DNA of 64,000 nt from Rhodosorus marinus (lineage: Eukaryota > Rhodophyta > Stylonematophyceae > Stylonematales > Stylonemataceae): contig JAMWBK010000006.1 in the NCBI GenBank assembly GCA_029953675.1, positions 620,001 through 684,000 of the forward strand. Reading direction: 5' to 3'. The notes under the pieces are model-generated. The model ran no database searches. It had not been told where the DNA came from and saw only the letters and a list, made by a program, of their open reading frames with translations. Shown here piece by piece: positions 21,691 through 33,763 of the stretch (position 1 is its first letter; each line of letters opens with the position of its first letter). The position numbers and the translations under genes were made by a program.

Positions 21691-22485
21691 ATGATGCCGG
21701 GGCAGAGGGGCCAGAGGAGGCAAAGGAGTACGTGGAGAAGTGAGATGGCGAAGGACGTGAGACTTGGGGTACAAATGGACGTTGAGAAGAGCGACAATAT
21801 GTCGCAGATAACAGAATCTCAATCATCTGATGTGACTGGATATGGGAACTTTGCTAGTGGCGAGCACGTCACGATTTGGAACAAACAGGAGAAACGGAAG
21901 ATTGCTGGTAATGCAGCGCCTCTAGGGAAGAACCTCACAAAGTACTTGGGCAAGCATCCCGAATGTGAAGTTTACAACGGGCAGGATTCTAGGGAAGGGA
22001 TTAGGAACAAGAATAATCCGCATGGGAGGACTGAGGCATCTGGACTAGGTGTTCATGTTCCAATTTGGAATAGGGAAGAAAAGAGAAAAATTGCCGGTAA
22101 TGCTGCGCCCCTTGCAAAGAACCTCGTTATGTATTTAGCCAGACATCCGGACTGCGAAGTTTACGATGGTCAGGACAAAGAGGACGGAGGCAGAGGGTCG
22201 AATAGGAATCAAACGGTGCAGAAGCGATCCGTTCCAGTCCCCGTACCTGCCCAAGATCAGTGGATGCCAAACGACTATTTGGAGTTTGATCTTGATCAAG
22301 AGGAAATCGAGGAAATTGACGCAATATTTGGATTTGGAGATGCGAAAGAGGATGCGATGGATATGGAAATGGTGACGGTGGAGATGATCGACTTCGATTC
22401 TGGGATGGACTTTTCGCCAAGCTGTTTGCTTTCCTTTGGACCGGTTTCTCCTCCTCATTTCGACATGTCTGTACATGTCGAGTAA
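21691..22485 (+). CDS. Protein with two copies of a [11 protein letters not shown] motif, 264 aa
   Basis: Single exon, start [19 protein letters not shown]. Two similar 40-residue segments occur near residues 60-100 and 113-153. Each reads W-N-x2[12 protein letters not shown], then KNL, then YL, then HP-x-CEVY and GQD. The segment is very strongly conserved between the two copies, which implies selection. I believe I have seen similar GNAAP...YL..HP..EVY segments in nuclear proteins of other protists and fungi, but I know no function. The C-terminal third is acidic ([20 protein letters not shown]), like a transactivation region, and the N-terminus is Arg-rich. A nuclear regulator is possible but is inference. 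Confidence 0.75.
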   Translation: MMPGQRGQRRQRSTWRSEMAKDVRLGVQMDVEKSDNMSQITESQSSDVTGYGNFASGEHVTIWNKQEKRKIAGNAAPLGKNLTKYLGKHPECEVYNGQDSREGIRNKNNPHGRTEASGLGVHVPIWNREEKRKIAGNAAPLAKNLVMYLARHPDCEVYDGQDKEDGGRGSNRNQTVQKRSVPVPVPAQDQWMPNDYLEFDLDQEEIEEIDAIFGFGDAKEDAMDMEMVTVEMIDFDSGMDFSPSCLLSFGPVSPPHFDMSVHVE

Positions 22486-25400
22486 TTTTTTTTTGTTTCT
22501 TAGGGGTATCATTATGTTTTCTACCTAGAGAGTTTTTCCGGGTGACTTTTTTTGGGAACTGCCGCTTTGTCGATTAGAAGCAATTGGTTTATTAATGGGG
22601 TTTCTAACTTACTGTTTGAGTGGGAGTTGATTAGTTTAGTGCCGAGCTGGTACCGTGTAATAAATAGTCAGCAAATGGTCTGCTGTTGTACCGCTAAGCG
22701 TTGGTTCCAAGCTGTTTCACAATGACACCCTGAACATTCAGCAAGGCATCTTCCGAGCAGCTCTCTGAACGCGGAGGATAATTGGAAGGGGAGGAAAGCT
22801 GACCTTGCGGGAGTCGCGCTTGACACCAAAGGGTCTCGCCACCAGTTCGCACTGCTGTCGACCATGGGGCTCTACCATGAGCACATGTACTGCAAAGGAA
22901 ACTTCGGCCACGAGCGATGCGATTACTAACTGATGTTCAAAAAATTGAACGAATCAAAGGATCTACAAGTCCAGGACCGCGATCGGGGCACACAAACCAT
23001 CTGCACTGAAGCAAGCAGCTTTTGGCTGATAACTGGATTCTCATTTTTGCATCCATAACACAGTGGTACCCAAACTTAAAAAATTAGTTGTTAAATATTA
23101 CATATTTCATGATTAACGTAAAACCCTGAATACAAAAGAATAATCACCTATTCACCGGTCGGAAACATTTGATTTTAGTTAGTTATTTCGTGTACTTTGA
23201 TAACTCGCTTGGACGGATTTTCATCACCCCCCGCAGTACGAAAGTCGATAAATTTGGAACGCTGACGAAAGGCCGGGTGTTTTCTTCAGTGTTTTGAGAA
23301 ACAGAAAATGTCACTAGTATAATTTTGTCTTTCATTTTACGATGGAGGCGTTCTATCCATTAATTGAGGCCCGAAATTTTTAAGGCCTAAAGGCCTGTCC
23401 TGAAAATTGTCATTCTTTCTTTCCGAATTCTGTTTTCATCAACGAATGGTCACACCTGGTCCATTCACTTACCTCTTTCTTTGGAAAAGGTGCGTTCCGG
23501 GACCGACGACTTTGGAGCGGATTATTCCAAACACTTGGAATATGGCACTGACTAGTTGTAAGTGCGCCAATCTGCCGGTCGATTGCGGCCGCATACAAGC
23601 CTGGAAGGCACACTGGGTGACTTCATCTGCTCCCAGTTGGTGAGCGATGGCTGGCGGAACGGACGCAGCGGATTGTGCGGACTGGCACGGGCCCGCTCTC
23701 CGGATGATCGACAAGGGATCTTGGAACACTTAGCCTGGGGGCGGTCTCCTGTGGGGCTGCCTGGGCGATCAGAAATAACAACGGTCGACCGAAAAAAGGA
23801 GTCCTTCAGATCAGCACACTGGAGCCTCCTCAATCGTATGCCTCAGGCCAAATGAAAAATTATCACCGCTAACTCTAGAGTATTGCGATCAACGCAAGGT
23901 TGAGTGACTCTTTCTTATCTCACCCCTTTATTCCCTCAAGCGTTGAGTGCTTTGGATTCCTTCATCAAGGAACTCCCTTTTAGTTGCGCAGTTGCATTCT
24001 TGAGACTCGCAACGGGCGTCCTCGATTTCTGTCAGAAACGTCCGGGACCCTACGGGATCGCATTGCAGCACAGTTCCTTGAAGCGCTCAGTGGACGTTCG
24101 GTATGATTTTTTCGCAGGTAAGTTGGGCTTTGAAGAGACCATCGTCGCCATCATCATCACTATGGAAGAATTCAGTCTTTCGACCTTCGATGCTGTTTCG
24201 AATCGCACAGAAAGGACTGCGGTGAAAACGCTTGGTCCGACGGCAGAGACTGGTTAAGTCGAAATGTTGCACGGAGAAAATGTAACCCACAGCAACTGTC
24301 CTTGAAACAAGACAGTCGCATATTTGTTTTCTGGGAAACAACCCCGGACAGGCGTCTCCAATAGCGAAAAGCTACATCTTTATAGTCACAAATTCACATG
24401 TTTGGAGGTTCCAGAAGGCCGTCCTCTTCAGAAATGGAACATGCCAGTCGCCTGTACCCCAGTTTCCCGACTGCCAGACCCGAACTACAAATTGCATCGA
24501 TGCTTCCCCTTCCATGTTCGATGTTTCGCAGGATGCTCGTGCTGGTCAGAGCGATCCTCTGAGGGAACTGACATAGGGCTCGATTTCGTTATGGAAGTTC
24601 TGGGGTATGATTTCATGTAGGAATTGGTCGCGGAGTCGGGGGCTGCTGTCACAATCTGAACTAATCACCAACCCCATATTGATCTCTGCGTCTAGGCTCC
24701 GTTGTTACGGCAACAGATGCGAAAGCTCTAGTGGATAATGAGGTCGACAACAGATGAGGTGGACATTTCAGCCAACAAAACCAAGACCCGAAACCCATAA
24801 ATCCAAGCTGGAACGGCACCACACCGCAACGGTCTGCCGTATGAATGACATAGGGGCCGGAGCCAGTCTGAATTGCCCACGCGATAGACTTTACAATCCG
24901 CCAAGTTCTTGTCTGGTCTTCTTTTCCCTAGTTGGCCGTGCTTTCGAGGGTGAGGCGTAGGATAAAACCCGACGAAAAGTCCCGAAGGAGACCTCAGCAC
25001 AGGTAGAAGCCAACTTCTAAAGCCTGCTCAACAAGTCACTAGCCTGAGACATCAACCGTAGCCTCCGACGTCCAACGAGTAAACTCCTCTTCTGCTCGGT
25101 CTCACTCTGCCTCACCTCTCATACCCGGCCGAGCTTTGCCAGGCGAGCTCGACCCCCATACCACAATCCGGCACTGCGATGCGTCCTCAGTTAGCGAACT
25201 GAGATTGGTGGGGATCTTGGATCTTCAGCAATAAGAAAAAAGAGCAAAGTAAAAGACAGCGTTCGACTTTTAGTTCGTGAATGGCCACCTTCCCAGGACT
25301 CCCGCCTAGTCACTTCTGCATGAAACATTCGAAAAGAGGCCGGGGGACGATCGACTCCAGAATGTCCCAAGATTTGGAGATTCCTACTAGTCGCTCACGA

Positions 25401-26052
25401 TGACGATGACTAAGACCGTTGTTTCAAGTGCATCGGTTCGCAGGCTAATCCGCATCAAGGTCCTACTTGAATCCATCCACCCCGTTTAGTGCAGGAACGA
25501 ACCTTCGTACGATTACTACCTGTACTACGTTTCCAATAAATAATGGATGATACGAGCCTGAAGACCGCTACGATGAAAGCGTGCGGGGCGGAACGTTGTT
25601 GTGTGCAGAGACTTAAGGTAGAGAGGTTCTGGAGATTCCTTGGGCCAGAGAGCAAGGTACAACCTGCTATCATCTAACTGAACTCCTTTTGAAGGCAATG
25701 GGAAATCGAATGAGACGTGGAGTTTTTCGATATTCTCACGGCGACACTCGAAACGGAGCAGAGTGATCAACAGTCCAGCTCAAACACACAAGTAGAGGAT
25801 ATAGGGACTGGGGATGATCATCAATGGGTCTGCCGATGGTTCATCAGCAAGCCGGGAAGGACTGTCCAGGCTAACGGGGCGAGCAGGTAGAATATCGAGG
25901 CGACTCGATCGGTTGCCGAGAGCAGCAGTTCTGGATCAAAGGACACAGCTCTGCCCAATGTTCATTGTGTGCACCATTGCCTGGGGTCTGTTGACATTCA
26001 GCAAGACTGCTCCCTTCAGGGATGGAGTCTCCCCAACAATCTAGTGCATCAG
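22486..26052. other. 3.6-kb gene-poor region
   Basis: Open frames reach fewer than 120 codons, on both strands, with no recognisable motifs. A minus-strand frame around 25525-25770 has protein-like wording (KLHVSFDFPLPSKGV, LYLALWPKESPEPLY) but no splice context or family. No tRNA or rRNA was seen. Confidence 0.4.
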
Positions 26053-27435
26053 TACGTCATAAGTAAGGTGGTAATGGGACCATAGGGCCAGCACTATGTA
26101 GGTTTCGATAGGGCACCCTCATAATGCAAAAAAAACTCGAGGGGTACCCTTCGATTCTGAACCATTTTCATAGGGCCATAGGGCTATTTTTAATGCTATT
26201 TCATTGCCCTATGAGGTAGATATATTCTTAATTCATGCCCTATTGTTGTGTTGTTTTTGTTTATAAAATAGTCTAATTTGAAGTACATTCGTGTTATGAA
26301 GAAAACTCATCCTCCTATCGGTATAATGAATCATTAAATTAAAATTCACAATACCCTACACACTCTATCAGACCTATCTGCTTCCGGAAGAGCTTGGAGG
26401 GAAAGTTTTGAGCTGAAATTCACGGAACACTCGCTTTTCCCCGGGCCCCTTAGGCTCTGAATAAACGGATGATGATGAACATTCGACTGCATACACGATT
26501 GCAACTTTTGAGGTAGAGTCAATGCGAGCCGGGCAAGCAACGGTTTCACCAGCTCGCAGAACGGGAACAGGAAAGGAAAACTTAGAAACAAATTCTGCAC
26601 CAGAAGATGTTGATGAGTTCGATACTTCAGCACATCTTGATCCTGATCTCGGACACGGTCTTAGAGGAGAAAGCCAAGCTAGGAGAAAGCGAAGAGATAC
26701 TTAGCACTCCTTCCGCATCCGCTTCTCAAAGTTTTGAACAGAGCCAAAGGAGGCAATATGGAGATCGGACAGGTCCTGAAATAATTCGAGGAATCAAGGA
26801 CTGCAGTAGAAAGTCAATATTCACTAAAAAAACCAAACTTCTAGTAGTACAACCTCATCTTTGTATACTCAGCATTGCTTCGGAAGCAGTTTAAAAAAGG
26901 TCTCAATGCGTGGAAGACGGGTGTGGTAAGCCACAAACCAAACATAATCACGCCAAGAAAAAGATGCCGCAGCCAGCTTCTCCGGGGAAGCTCTACAGGC
27001 ACAGTACATCTCAGCTCTCTAAACACGAAGAGCTCTTCGCTTGATCAAGGGGTGCATGAGAAAAGAATAGCTAACAAAACGTCAGATTCGAAACCGCAAA
27101 CGGATGTACTGCAACCACACCTCCGCCATAGCACCATCGTTCGACCATATTCAGTGTTCTTACTCCCTTAACCATCCAGCAGAAGCGATTTTACAAGCTC
27201 TCGCACCCTATCCCATCGATTTCACAACTTCTCATCTGCTCCTAGACTCCGCATCGAAGATCACCTTGGCATGGGCCATAGGGCTTGTTATACGGCATCA
27301 AAAGTTGAGCGGGCCGCTTGGAATCGACGATTTGACCAGCAGATAGGGCACATTTAGGGCAAAACCGTTGAAATTAGTATCGTAATATGCATAGGGCAGA
27401 TAGGGCCGGCCCTATTGCCACCTTATTATGACATA
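26053..27435. mobile_element. Candidate non-autonomous DNA transposon, 1.38 kb, with terminal inverted repeats
   Basis: The left end reads TACGTCATAAGTAAGGTGG, then T AATGGGACC. The right end, read in reverse complement, gives TATGTCATAATAAGGTGG, then C AATAGGGCC. Over about 28 bases they differ by a few substitutions and one indel. A TA at both outer edges fits a TA target duplication. Sub-terminal DNA on both sides is full of ATAGGG/CCCTAT motifs (26081-26250 and 27275-27415). The interior (26340-27350) has only short open frames and no transposase. It may carry a captured host fragment. The family (for example Tc1/mariner or PIF type) cannot be told. Confidence 0.55.
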
Positions 27436-28380
27436 AATAATGCAACTCCACGGCTCGCTGTACTCGGTTGCAAGGCCGGGAGGCTACCATAAGCACCCCT
27501 CCAAACGGACGAAAATCAAGGCACGTAAAGAAACACTCATCATTCGCTCCCAGAAACCCTAGAAATCCGTATCAATCGATAAGGGAGATTTTGAGAACAA
27601 GTCAATCCAATGAACTAATATATAAATCAATACAATCTCCTGGGCCAAACCTCATGCCCGGAATATTGGCCGGCAAATCAGCCAGATGTTATCCAAGTGC
27701 AATTAACGTACATGTTTATATTGACTGAATAGTCAATCATGATATATCCATATCTCGGTGCCAAGATCACTTGTTCGCGATCCCGCGTTCTGAGGAGCTT
27801 GGGGGAGGCCTACCTTTAAATTTTCATCAGTTTTTCTACCTTCCTGCGGAGAAGGCAGAGTCAACAAGTCTCGCAGTTTTTAATCGGTACCCGTTTCTTT
27901 TAAGAAAAAACAATTGAACGGATCGGAAAGGGACAAATCGGGTAAAAAAACGACGAAAAGGCTTTGGTTTTTCTATTCGATCCAGAAATGCGAAACATCG
28001 GCCGGCAATACCTGGCCAGGGAACAAATAGGGTTTAGGGATGATTGGGTTGTGCCGGGTTTGGATAGGGGAAAAAAACGGTATTGAGTGAGGATTTTTGG
28101 TATGGAAATTTCATTATAGCAGAGAACGGTTTTGAAGGGGGGGTTATGGGGAGGATGACAGGGTGGGGAGTCGAGGGAGTGCTAGAAGAATTGCAGCCAA
28201 GTGGAACTTGTTTCTTTTTTTGGGGTATTTTTGTATTGGTTTTTTTGAGGGGGGACTGTGGTTGGAATGGTTGTAGGGAAACACTTTTTGAGAAGAGCGG
28301 AACTGGGGATCAAACTATATTTCGGTTAGGAGAGTGGTTCGCTCGGGGTTTTTGGTGGCGGCGGGTTTGTTTTGGGTGGG
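27436..28380. other. Intergenic, upstream of the coiled-coil gene
   Basis: No gene supported. A small palindromic AT motif (TTGACTGAATAGTCAA) lies at 27721-27736. G-rich DNA at 28130-28400 includes an open frame (28083-28418) with poor composition, which I read as promoter or leader of the gene starting at 28381. Confidence 0.4.
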
Positions 28381-31300
28381 ATGGGATTTGTGGTTGGATT
28401 AGGGGACCGGACATATAGCGCCGTCAGGGGAAACGGGCAGCGGAGATGTGTAAAGCCGATATCGGTTTCCTGCCGCTTAAAGGTTCGTGATAACCCGATT
28501 GATTCCTTGGATTCTTTAGGTCCTGTTTTTTTCGCCTTGTTCTGGGTTTTTCCACGAAGTCGTGTTTGGGTTGGGTCTGATATGGCGTGTTGTTCCTATG
28601 TTGTCTTTGTTCTTGTCGTGAATACAGGATTCAACTGCCTGGGAGAGATTCTGTGAAAGCAACTCGGATAAGGAAACAGCATCAAGCGGATCGGGTGAAA
28701 GGAAGAACGGATCACCCAATTTTGAGCAAGAGGAGCCATCTCGTAGTTCCCCGCTCCCTGTGGTTTTGGCGGCAGTTGGACTGTCGTTGGCGATCACGTT
28801 CAACCCCCTGTCGGATCGGTCCGCTTTGGCAGGGGAAGTTGCCGCGCCCGTCCAGGTAGACCCGGCCGCTGCAGTCAGCCCAGCTGCCCCTGCCCCTGCA
28901 TCTGCATCTGAACCAGAACCTGCACCTTCACCTGCACCTGTAGAAGAACCACAGGGTTTCTTTACAAACGACATGGAGCTCGTTAAAGTAGTTAAGAAAG
29001 CCTTTGCAAGCAAGGAGCAGCAGCTCTTGCAGGCTGCAGGCATGACCGAAGATGGAACAGTTCTTATTGAGGTTTCTTCCTCGTTCAAGGACCTCTCTAT
29101 ACAAAGGCAGCAAGAAGTTACGGACAAGGCACTCAGCTTGGTGAGACCTCTTGGTTATACAGCTCTTCAAGTGATGGAAAGCGGAAGCGGCGAGACCCTG
29201 GCGATGACCGGGCTCAAGGTAAAGTTTGGAGAAGATGCTAGGATGTTATCAGTCGAGAACCAGAAGCTGCAGAACGCTTTAGCTAAGGAAAAGGCCTCTA
29301 CCAGCAGCCTCCAAGGCGACAAGGTTAAGATTCTTGAGGAGCTTGACCAGATGAATGCCGAGCTCGTGAGGAAATTGGCTAGCTACGAACGTCTACTCAA
29401 GGGTGAAGAGGCCGAGGTTGCGAGGCTTAAGGTGGAAGCCGAGGATCTCAATGAAGAGCTGAGTGATGCGGACAATCGAATGGCCCTGCAGGCAAAGGTT
29501 CAACAAGAGATGAAAGTCACTAATGAATATGAGACCGCGGTGATGATTATGAAGGGTCAAGTCCTAAAAGCATCGGAAGATCTCGCCCAGGCGAAGAACA
29601 ATCTAGCGAGGGTGCAAGCGGAAACTGTGGCCATGGACAAGAAAATTACCGAGGTTGAACAAACTGGAGAGAAACAGCTGGAGCAGGCAGGGGTCGAGGG
29701 GAAGCGCATCATAGAAGAACAAATAGAAGTTGCTAGAGCTGAATATGCCCCTCAACTTGCACAGCTTGCCAGCACTCGAGAAAAAGTACAATCCGGTATC
29801 AGCGGCCTTGAACAGGACACTGGGCCTCGCATAAAGGAATTCGAGGAACAGCTCAAACGAGAAAAACAAAAGATGATCGCCGAACAACAGAAGAGGGTCC
29901 AGGATGCGAAGATGGAGAAGGAAACCCGACTGGAAAATGAAAGGAAGGCCAAGGAGGCTGCCGAAAAGGCCGAGAGAGAGAGGCTAGAAGCAATTGAGAA
30001 GGAGAAGAGAGCGAAAGCGGAGGCCGCAGAAAGGGAGGAGAGAGAGAAACGAGAAGCCGCTGAGAGAGAAGAGAGAGAGAGACGAGAAGCCGCCGAGAGG
30101 GAAGCTAAGGCGAAACGAGAAGCCGCCGAGAGGGAAGCAAAGGCGAAACGAGAAGCCGCCGAGAGGGAAGCAAAGGCGAAACAAGAAGCCGCCGAGAGGG
30201 AAGCAAAGGCGAAACAAGAAGCCGCCGAGAGGGAAGCAAAGGCGAAACAAGAAGCCGCCGAGAAGGCTGAGAGAGAGCGACGCGAAGCTGCCGAAAGGGA
30301 GGCAAAGCAAAAGCAGGAGGCCGCTGAAAGGGAGGAGAGAGAGCGACGGGAAGCTGAAGAAAAGGAGGAAAGAGCTCGACAGGCTGAGCTGCGTGCAGCC
30401 GAGGAGGCAAAGGTGAAGGCTGAGAAAGAACGCCTTGCTCAAGAGGCAGCTGCTGAGAAACAGAGACAGGCTGAGCTGCGTGCTGCGGAAGAGGCGAAGA
30501 TGAGGGCCGAGAAGGAGCGCCTTGCTAAGGAAGCAGCTGCTGAAAAGCAGAGGCAAGCTGAGCTACGTGCTGCTGAAGAAGCAAAGATGAAGGCCGAAAA
30601 AGAACGGATCGCTCAAGAACAAGCCGCTGAGAAGCAGAAGCAAGCAGAACTGCGTGCTGCTGAACTTGAGAGGGCGCGAGTAGAGAAAGAACGAAGAGCT
30701 GAAGAGGCTGCTGCGGAAAAGGAGAGATTGAGAGTCGAAAGGGAGAAGAAGGCTCAGGAGGCCGCTGCCGAGAGGGAAAAATTGAGAGCAGAGAAGGAGC
30801 AGAAGGCTAAGGAGGAAGCGGCTCTGAGGGAGCAGCAGAGGCAAGAGCAACTGAAGATCGCTGAAGAGGAACGAAAAGCAAAGGAAGATGCTGCCCAGAA
30901 AGAGAAGGAAGCTCAGATACGCGCTGCTGAAGAAGCGAGGCAGGAGAAGGAGAGACAGGAGCAAGAGAAGGCCGCCGTGCAGGAAAAGATCAGAGCAGAA
31001 AGGGAGCAAAAAGCTAAGGAAGAGGCAGCTGAGAGGCAGCGGCAAGCTGAGCTGCGGGCCGCCGAACAAGAAAAGATCAGAGCAGAAAGGGAGCAAAAAG
31101 CTAAGGAAGAGGCTGCCGAGAAGCAGCGGCAAGCTGAGCTTCGGGCTGCCGAACAAGAGAAGATCAGAGCAGAAAAGGAGCGAAAAGCTAAGGAAGAGGC
31201 TGCCGAGAAGCAGCGGCAAGCTGAAGAACGGGCTGCCGAACAGCAGAAGATCAAGGAGGAAAGAGAAAGAGCTGCGCAGGAAGCAGCTGCCGAGCGGGAG

Positions 31301-31681
31301 AAGCAAGCTGAGCTGCGGGCAGCTGAAAAGGAACGAATTGCTCAAGAGCGCCAGGCCGAGAAGCAAAAGATGGAAGCGGAGAAGGCCGCTGAAAAAGAAA
31401 GGAAAGCACAGGCTGAGAAGGAACGCCTAGCGCAACAGCAAGCAGCGGACGAAACTGAGGAACAACCAGCTCCACCGGAAAGGTCTGGAGCTTGGAAACG
31501 AATGTTTGGCAAAAAGGCTGCTGGTGAGGTGGGAGCAAGAGACGATGCCGGTGCCGACCAAGAAGCGGAAGTGAAAACAAGGGGGAACAGGCGGCAGGCA
31601 GGACTCGACAGCGGGAGCCCAGCTTCAGCAGATGGTCCTTTAAGGTCACGGTTTCTCTCCCTTTCTTTCTTGCGCCGCTAG
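28381..31681 (+). CDS. Organelle-type protein with a very long charged E/K/R helix, about 1051 aa
   Basis: Two-exon model: 28381-28482 and 28628-31681 (phase 0; the GTTCG donor is weak). The N-terminus (MGFVVGLGDRTYSAVRGNGQ, then RRCVKPISVSCRLK) looks like a plastid transit peptide. One hydrophobic span near residue 80 (LPVVLAAVGLSLAITF) could anchor or translocate it. A Pro/Ala/Glu linker follows, then a globular segment (about residues 120-210), then coiled coil, then from about residue 440 to 990 almost uninterrupted Glu/Lys/Arg/Ala/Gln sequence. This includes five near-identical EREAKAK-x-EAA decads and several 28-29-residue units (AELRAAEEAKMKAEKERLAK type). The tail is short and basic (SGAWKRMFGKKAAGE). 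Such sequence forms a rigid single alpha-helix or TolA-like rod. The function is unknown; a membrane-tethered spacer in the plastid is a guess. Exon 1 is uncertain. Confidence 0.75.
30086..30262 (+). repeat. Coding minisatellite, 30-nt units
   Basis: Five to six nearly identical 30-base units (GAAGCCGCCGAGAGGGAAGC-type start) encode successive ten-residue EAAEREAKAK steps within the charged-helix gene. The units differ by one or two bases (CGAGAAG versus CAAGAAG), which suggests recent expansion. Copy number may vary between strains. Confidence 0.85.
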
Positions 31682-31798
31682 GTGATTCATACCTCGCTGC
31701 GCTTGGGAGAAGATACACCTCCATAGGGTTATAGCTGAAGGGAAGCGTACTCTATAGCTCGGATGGAACTTAAAATTGTTTTCTTGTTTATTATTACA

Positions 31799-33763
31799 CT
31801 AATAGACTTCACGCCACCCCTTCTTTTTCTTATCCGACGGGTCATCGAAGAAAGGGGAAGAGTCAATTTCGACGCCATCCTCCGTTTCCTCCCGTCCTCC
31901 GTTTTTCTCTCTTAGAGCATCCCATTGCCGACGATGTGCCCCTTTCTCGTATCCCTGCGGGTTTTCTCTCAGCCTTTGCTTCTTCCGCTTGTTGCTCAAA
32001 TTCCTGTTCCTACTGAACATACTCTCAAGCAGCCCCCGATTCGCTCCTTTAATTTCCTCGGCAAGAGCCCTTCCTTCCTGACCCACAAGATGCGTCGCGA
32101 GCCCATTCCTACCCGCCCGAGCTGTTCTTCCTATCCGATGCAGGTAGCTCACCACGTTGGTCCCAAAATTGTATTGCACCACATGTGTGATGTTCTTCCC
32201 CAGGTCAAGGCCCCTCGCGGCTACATCCGTGCTCACCAGGATCCTACCTTCTCCTTCTCTAAAACAGTCAATTTCCACCAACCTATCCTTCCAGGAAAGT
32301 GACTACCAGACCGCCGACCACAAAAAAACAATGGCAGAAAAGGGATGGTGAAGATGATCAGCAACCGATGGTCCATTTCAAAGCTTGCGCTCTACAATGC
32401 AATGCGAAAAGAATGGAGCCTATCACAAGAACACCCTTGCTCTCAGTGCGATAGCGACCTTGAAGGGTGCCTGTGTCCAAGTTAGGAGTCTCATTTGAGC
32501 ATAGCACAAAAAAGCCTACAGGAGAGGGGCCAACGGTTGTTATTGAAAGCCTCTTAGCTGTGGTCTTACCTTGTGAGTTATTCTAACATCGTTCTTAAAG
32601 GTTGGCTTCTTGTTGAGAAACCCGTAGACTGAAAGCGCCGTGTCCGCCGTGTTGCAGAACACCAGGACTTGTCCATCCGGGCCATGCCTTATTACCTCCG
32701 CAAGCTTCTCCATTGGGTCGTCATCCTTGACGTCAATCCAATGCTCTTCAAGAAGCGGGTTGATTTTGTGGATCAAATCAGTCCGGACATCTACGGCATC
32801 TGGATATCTCCGCCTTATCCATCTCGAGACACTCTTCACCTTGTCCCCAACCCATTCTGGAAACGTCGCTCCTAGAAATATAATCTGGGCTTGGCCGGGC
32901 TGTGGGTGGGAAGTTGTTGGGGATTTTGCTCCAGATCGTTTCATTTTCCTTTTGTATGAAACGGATAGAGGCCTGCGGAACTTGTACAGAATCTCCTCCA
33001 CGTCCCTGCGAAACGATCCTTCCAATAACATGTCGGCTTCGTCGATAATTAGCCAACGGATGTCGGCAAAGTCAGCGGCGTATGCTCGGTCCAGAAACGT
33101 TCTCGGAGTGCAACAGACAATCAGACTGCCCCGCGGAACACTAAACTTATCTCCTCCAAGGGTTGCAACCTCGGCGTCTGTTTCAAGCATTGATACCTGT
33201 CGGATAAGCTGCGCGGATAACTCTTGTGTAGGAACGAGTACAAGAGCTCTTGCTTCAACCTTGGATGCCAGAGCAAAAGGGTTTTCTCAGTTTTAAGAGT
33301 AAACTTCAGCTTCCTTGACGACTTTGGCGAGCGTACTAACCTCCGAAGCTGGATTATTCAGGAACTCCTGTATCACCGGGAGAGCATAGGCAAACGTTTT
33401 GCCGGACCCTGTCTCTGACGCGACAACCAAGTCCTCAGTTCCCTCCATGACTCGGGGTATCAGTTTTGCCTGCACATTCGTGGGTGAACTAATCCCACAC
33501 TTTTCGAGCCTGGCTATCAAGCCGCTTGATAGTCCAAGATCAGCGAAGTTCACGCCCTTGGCGAACATGGGAGATTGCTTGTCTGCATCCCCACCATCGC
33601 CAACGCTCTGCTTTTCAGCACTCCTCGACACTATGGAACACCTCCTTAACACTCTCGACCAGACCAAACGCTGCCGATGGCGTTGGCACGAACGCAGCAG
33701 AGCATCGGTTAAAAGCGACCCCCGCAATGAGACACTAGAGAACGCACACAGTCTAGTACACAT
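31799..33763 (-). CDS. Organellar DEAD-box RNA helicase (RH39/DDX28-like)
   Basis: Three minus-strand exons: 33763-33341, 33259-32570 and 32302-31799, all phase 0, about 538 aa. Helicase motifs in order: Q-motif region (LEKCGISSPTNVQ), motif I ASETGSGKT, Ia PTQEL, Ib TPRTFLDR, II DEAD (WLIIDEADMLL), III GAT, IV LVFCNT, V STDVAARGLD and VI HRIGRTARAG. The N-terminus (MCTRLCAFSSVSLRGSLL) is Arg/Ser/Leu-rich with no acids, as in mitochondrial or plastid presequences. The wording around motifs IV-VI resembles plant RH39 and human DDX28, which act in maturation of organellar large-subunit rRNA. The long third intron position (267 nt, 32569-32303) was accepted because the His-to-Phe spacing before motif V then matches RH39. 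It converges on the charged-helix gene with 117 bases between stops. Organelle and substrate are inferred. Confidence 0.88.

Noticed and set aside
28083-28418. 111-codon frame as a 5' gene or exon before the charged-helix gene
   Set aside because: Trp/Gly/Phe-rich composition without a motif; it lies in G/T-rich DNA and overlaps the better exon 1 candidate in another frame.
29984-31366. Long minus-strand open frames (up to 267 codons) opposite the charged-helix gene
   Set aside because: They are Leu/Ser/Phe-rich mirror images of the repetitive Glu/Lys/Arg codons on the plus strand and carry no motif of their own.
32303-32569. An extra small exon in the DEAD-box helicase
   Set aside because: Several GT-AG pieces were tried. 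Direct joining of 32570 to 32302 gives exactly the His-to-Phe spacing seen before motif V in RH39-like helicases, so no exon is needed.
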